A stretch of 64,000 bases of DNA from Arthrobacter sp. Leaf234 (lineage in GTDB: Bacteria > Actinomycetota > Actinomycetes > Actinomycetales > Micrococcaceae): NCBI RefSeq assembly GCF_001422665.1, contig NZ_LMLU01000006.1, positions 63,725 to 127,724 of the forward strand. The letters are read 5' to 3'. Both the position numbers and the translations under genes were made by a program. The notes under the pieces are model-generated. The model was not told where the DNA came from. It worked only from the letters and a program-made list of their open reading frames with translations, and searched no databases. The first letter of the stretch is position 1. Each line of letters opens with the position of its first letter. Shown piece after piece: positions 61,276 to 64,000 of this stretch.

Positions 61276-63029
61276 CCTCGCTCCCCGTGTCCCCCGTGTC
61301 CCCCGTGTCCCCCGTGTCCCCCCTCGTCGAGCTCCACAACCTGACCGTCGCCTTCGGGCACGGCGCCCGGCGCCGCGAGGTGGTGCGCGGCGTCAGCCTG
61401 TCCGTCCGGCCCGGTGAGTGCCTGGCCCTCGTGGGTGAATCGGGATCCGGGAAATCGGTCACCGCCCGCACCCTCGTGGGCCTGACCGGTCCGTCCGCAG
61501 TGGTCCGGTCCGACGTCCAGCGGTTCGGCGGGGTGAATGCCGGGCAGTGGTCCGAACGGCAGTGGTCCCGCGTCCGCGGGCGCCGCGCCGGGTTCGTCCT
61601 GCAGGACGCACTGTCCTCCCTCGATCCGCTCCGGACCATCGGCGCCGAGGTCGGTGAGGTCCTGCGGCTCCACTCCGAGCTGGACCGGCCAGGACGACGG
61701 CGTCGCGTCGCGGAGCTCCTGGCCTCCGTGGGCGTGCCGGATCCCGAGCTGCGCGCGGACCAGTACCCGCACGAGCTGTCCGGTGGTCTGCGGCAGCGGG
61801 CGCTCATCGCCTCCGCCGTCGCAGCGGACCCGGCCCTCCTCATCGCGGACGAACCGACGACGGCGCTGGACGCGACGATCGCGGCGCAGGTCCTCCGGCT
61901 CCTCGGCGGCCTCAAGGGATCACGGACCGGCATGCTCGTGGTGAGCCATGACCTCGCCGTCGTCGCCGACCTCGCCGATCGCGTGGCGGTCATGCGGGAC
62001 GGGGAGATCGTCGAGGAGGGTTCGGCCGAGGCCGTCCTGCGGGATCCCCGCCACCCCTACACGCAGGGACTGCTGGCGGCCGTACCGTCCCGCGCGTCCC
62101 GGGGTCGCCGCCTCACCGCGCCTTCGTCCGCCGCCGCCGCGGGGACACCGGACCGGCCACCGTCGGACGCGCCCGCCCCGGCGGTGCGTGACCTCCGCGG
62201 GTCCGCCCGCCGGTCCCCGGCCGGCGACGCCCCGATCCTGACGGTCGCCGGGCTCCGGAAGGACTATCCCGGACCGTCCCGCACCACGCGCACCGCGCGC
62301 ACCGCGGTGCAGGACGTCTCCTTCACCCTCGAAAGGGGGACGACCCTCGGGATCGTCGGCGAGTCCGGTTCGGGAAAGAGTACCGTCGCCCGGATCGTCC
62401 TCGGGGTCGAGCAGCCCGACGCGGGCTCCGTGCTGGTCCACGGACGCACCTGGGACGAGCACCGCGCGGCTCGCGACACCGCTGCTCGGCGCTCCGTGCA
62501 GATGATCTACCAGGATCCCCTGCAGTCCTTCGACCCGCGCAGGACCGTGCGGCAGGTCATCGGTCAGGCCGTCGCCGCGGCAGGGGTTCCGCGCAGGGCC
62601 CGGGCCGCCCGCGTCCTCGACCTCCTCGAGCTCGTGGACCTGCCGGCGGACCGCGCACGGTCCCGTCCGCTCGACCTCTCGGGCGGCCAGCGCCAGCGCG
62701 TCGCGATCGCCCGCGCGCTCGCCGCCGAGCCGGAGGTGATCATCTGCGACGAGCCGGTGTCCGCCCTCGACGTCACCGTGCAGGCGCGCATCCTCGACCT
62801 CCTGGCGGATCTCCAGGAACGGTTCGGTCTCAGCTACCTCTTCATCTCGCACGACCTCGGCGTGATCCAGCACGTGAGCCGCGACGTCCTGGTCCTCCGC
62901 GATGGCGTGGTGCTGGAGCACGGCCCGGTCGACCACATCTTCGAGTACCCGCGCCACGCGTACACGCAGCACCTCATCCATGCCATCCCCGCGCTTCCCG
63001 CCCTCCGGAAGGACACCGTCCGCTCATGA
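61272..63029 (+). CDS. Fused double ABC ATPase (DppD-DppF type)
   Basis: 585 aa, two ATPase domains in one chain: Walker A GESGSGKS (55-62) with ABC signature ELSGGLRQRALIAS and Walker B LLIADEPTTALD; then GESGSGKST (363-371) with LSGGQRQRVAIARAL and IICDEPVSALD. Between them a Pro/Ala/Arg linker (about 275-325). Each half ends with the oligopeptide-transport tail (RHPYTQGLLAAVPS; RHAYTQHLIHAIPA). Near the N-terminus four tandem VSP triplets from a 9-bp repeat. Energises import with the two permeases. Overlaps the monooxygenase gene by ATGA. Confidence 0.92.
   Translation: MTSLPVSPVSPVSPVSPLVELHNLTVAFGHGARRREVVRGVSLSVRPGECLALVGESGSGKSVTARTLVGLTGPSAVVRSDVQRFGGVNAGQWSERQWSRVRGRRAGFVLQDALSSLDPLRTIGAEVGEVLRLHSELDRPGRRRRVAELLASVGVPDPELRADQYPHELSGGLRQRALIASAVAADPALLIADEPTTALDATIAAQVLRLLGGLKGSRTGMLVVSHDLAVVADLADRVAVMRDGEIVEEGSAEAVLRDPRHPYTQGLLAAVPSRASRGRRLTAPSSAAAAGTPDRPPSDAPAPAVRDLRGSARRSPAGDAPILTVAGLRKDYPGPSRTTRTARTAVQDVSFTLERGTTLGIVGESGSGKSTVARIVLGVEQPDAGSVLVHGRTWDEHRAARDTAARRSVQMIYQDPLQSFDPRRTVRQVIGQAVAAAGVPRRARAARVLDLLELVDLPADRARSRPLDLSGGQRQRVAIARALAAEPEVIICDEPVSALDVTVQARILDLLADLQERFGLSYLFISHDLGVIQHVSRDVLVLRDGVVLEHGPVDHIFEYPRHAYTQHLIHAIPALPALRKDTVRS
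61283..61318 (+). repeat. Four tandem 9-bp repeats at the start of the ABC ATPase gene
   Basis: CCCCGTGTC is repeated four times (61283-61318), giving VSP repeats. Copy-number change would keep the reading frame. Confidence 0.8.
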
Positions 63030-64000
63030 CACGCCAGATCTCCTTCAATCTCTTCGAGATGAACTGCGTGGGACACATCTCCCACGGTCTCTGGGTCCAC
63101 CCTGACAACAACCGCCACCGCTTCAACGACCTCGACTTCTGGGTGGAGACGGCGAAGCTGCTCGAGGCCGGTCTCTTCGACAGCGTCTTCCTCGCCGACG
63201 TCATCGGCACCTACGACGGCTATCGGGCCGGGCCGGAGACGGCACTTCGGGAAGCAGTGCAGATCCCGAGCAACGATCCGCTCCTGATCATCCCCGCCAT
63301 GGCGGCGGTGACCGAGCACCTCGGGTTCGCTGCGACGTTCTCGACGACCTACGAGCCGCCGTTCGCCTTCGCCAGGAGGGCGTCGACCCTCGATCACCTG
63401 ACCAAGGGCCGTTTCGGCTGGAACATCGTGACCTCCTACCTGCCGAACGCCGCCCGCAACTTCGGCCTGCCCGACGAGGTGGAACACGATCAGCGGTACG
63501 CGATCGCCGACGAGTACCTGGATGTCCTCTACAAGCTGTGGGAGGGGTCGTGGGACGACGATGCGGTGATCGAGGACCGCGAGCGCCGCGTGTACACCGA
63601 TCCGTCGAAGGTGCGGTACATCGACCACCGCGGCCCCCACTTCTCGGTCGCGGGTCCCCACCTCAGTGCTCCGTCGCTGCAGCGCACGCCGGTGCTCTTC
63701 CAGGCCGGCAGTTCGACGGCCGGCAAGGCCTTCGCGGCGAGGCATGCGGAAGGGGTCTTCGTCGGAGGGCGTGACGCCGCCGCGTACCGCGACAACGTCG
63801 CGGACGTCCGCCGGCTCGCCGTCACGAACGGCAGGGCAGCGCACCACATCAAGGCCTTCGCCGGTGCCGTGGTGATCGTCGGGCGGACCCACAAGGAGGC
63901 CCAGCGCAAGGCCGAGGAGTTCCGCCGGCTGTCCAGCGCGGAGGGCTACCTCGCCCATGCCGGCGGTGGCGGGATCGATCTCGCCGCGTACCGTGCCCAC
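63026..64000 (+). CDS. LLM-class FMN-dependent monooxygenase (NtaA/DszA-like), 3' end outside the window
   Basis: At least 325 aa; no stop is reached before the window ends. ATG overlaps the ATPase stop (ATGA). Luciferase-like TIM-barrel features: FNLFEMNCVGHISHGLWVHPDNNRHRFNDLDFWVETAKLLEAGLFDSVFLADVIGTYDGY, THLTKGRFGWNIVTSYLPNAARNFG-type region (DHLTKGRFGWNIVTSYLPNAARNFGL), YLDVLYKLWEGSW, QAGSSTAGKAFAARHAEGVFVGG. The family (nitrilotriacetate monooxygenase, DszA/SnaA) uses FMNH2 from a separate reductase to cleave C-N or C-S bonds. With an upstream ABC importer it probably degrades the imported compound, perhaps as a sulfur or nitrogen source. Confidence 0.9.
   Translation, partial: MTRQISFNLFEMNCVGHISHGLWVHPDNNRHRFNDLDFWVETAKLLEAGLFDSVFLADVIGTYDGYRAGPETALREAVQIPSNDPLLIIPAMAAVTEHLGFAATFSTTYEPPFAFARRASTLDHLTKGRFGWNIVTSYLPNAARNFGLPDEVEHDQRYAIADEYLDVLYKLWEGSWDDDAVIEDRERRVYTDPSKVRYIDHRGPHFSVAGPHLSAPSLQRTPVLFQAGSSTAGKAFAARHAEGVFVGGRDAAAYRDNVADVRRLAVTNGRAAHHIKAFAGAVVIVGRTHKEAQRKAEEFRRLSSAEGYLAHAGGGGIDLAAYRAH

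Overview
This window looks like chromosome from a high-GC actinobacterium of the Micrococcaceae, most likely Arthrobacter or a close relative. Evidence for this: strong G/C bias at third codon positions, many GTG starts, a mycothiol gene (mshC), the RNA-polymerase-binding protein RbpA, a complete Pup-proteasome locus, and a single-chain PafB-PafC fusion of the kind known from Arthrobacter. I see no rRNA, tRNA, CRISPR array, transposase or phage gene.

Layout. (1) 1-6.3 kb is an accessory, partly decayed flank. It has a carbohydrate-binding-domain lipoprotein gene broken by one in-frame stop, an RibD-type reductase, a stub of a lipoprotein gene, and a LOV/PAS-GGDEF-EAL protein with a small ORF upstream, separated by several gene-poor stretches. 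(2) 6.3-16.6 kb is housekeeping: RDD membrane protein, M20 peptidase, acyl-CoA dehydrogenase-like protein, a small acidic protein, an aldo/keto reductase-like protein, uppP, mshC, a PAC2 protein, a HAD hydrolase and an M50 protease. (3) 16.7-29.9 kb is the protein-quality block: TrmI-type tRNA methyltransferase, arc-dop-pup-prcB-prcA-pafA, two FKBP isomerases, the pafBC regulator, then tatA-tatC. (4) 30.3-45.9 kb has a HelY helicase, an amidohydrolase, polyprenol-phosphate mannose synthase, rbpA, an RlmA-like methyltransferase, an S9 peptidase, peptide deformylase, a short UvrA-like ATPase, and the conserved trio His-phosphatase / DUF3090 / SCO1664, then a P-loop kinase and a carboxymuconolactone-decarboxylase-like protein. 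(5) 46.5-64 kb is catabolic and accessory: an APC permease-agmatine deiminase-amidase operon; a GntP permease divergent from an acid-sugar kinase-dehydrogenase-GntR-SDR operon; and a peptide-type ABC transporter operon ending in a flavin-dependent monooxygenase that runs off the window.

Working together. Arc unfolds proteins tagged with Pup by PafA (Pup is first activated by Dop) and feeds them to PrcBA. PafBC is the family that activates the LexA-independent DNA-damage response. The catabolic operons each pair a transporter with enzymes for its presumed substrate.

Three signals stand out. First, about a dozen genes carry a TANNNT -10 hexamer exactly 6-8 nt before the start codon, the signature of leaderless mRNAs. 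Second, the phosphatase/DUF3090/SCO1664 trio pairs a phosphatase with a protein that has kinase-like residues and a zinc-knuckle protein, and could be an undescribed phospho-transfer system. Third, the LOV-GGDEF-EAL protein keeps the photoactive cysteine and could be a blue-light-controlled c-di-GMP enzyme. The rbpA gene also carries a thiol-stress (SigH/SigR-type) promoter match. All function calls rest on reading the sequence and remembered family features; no database search was run.
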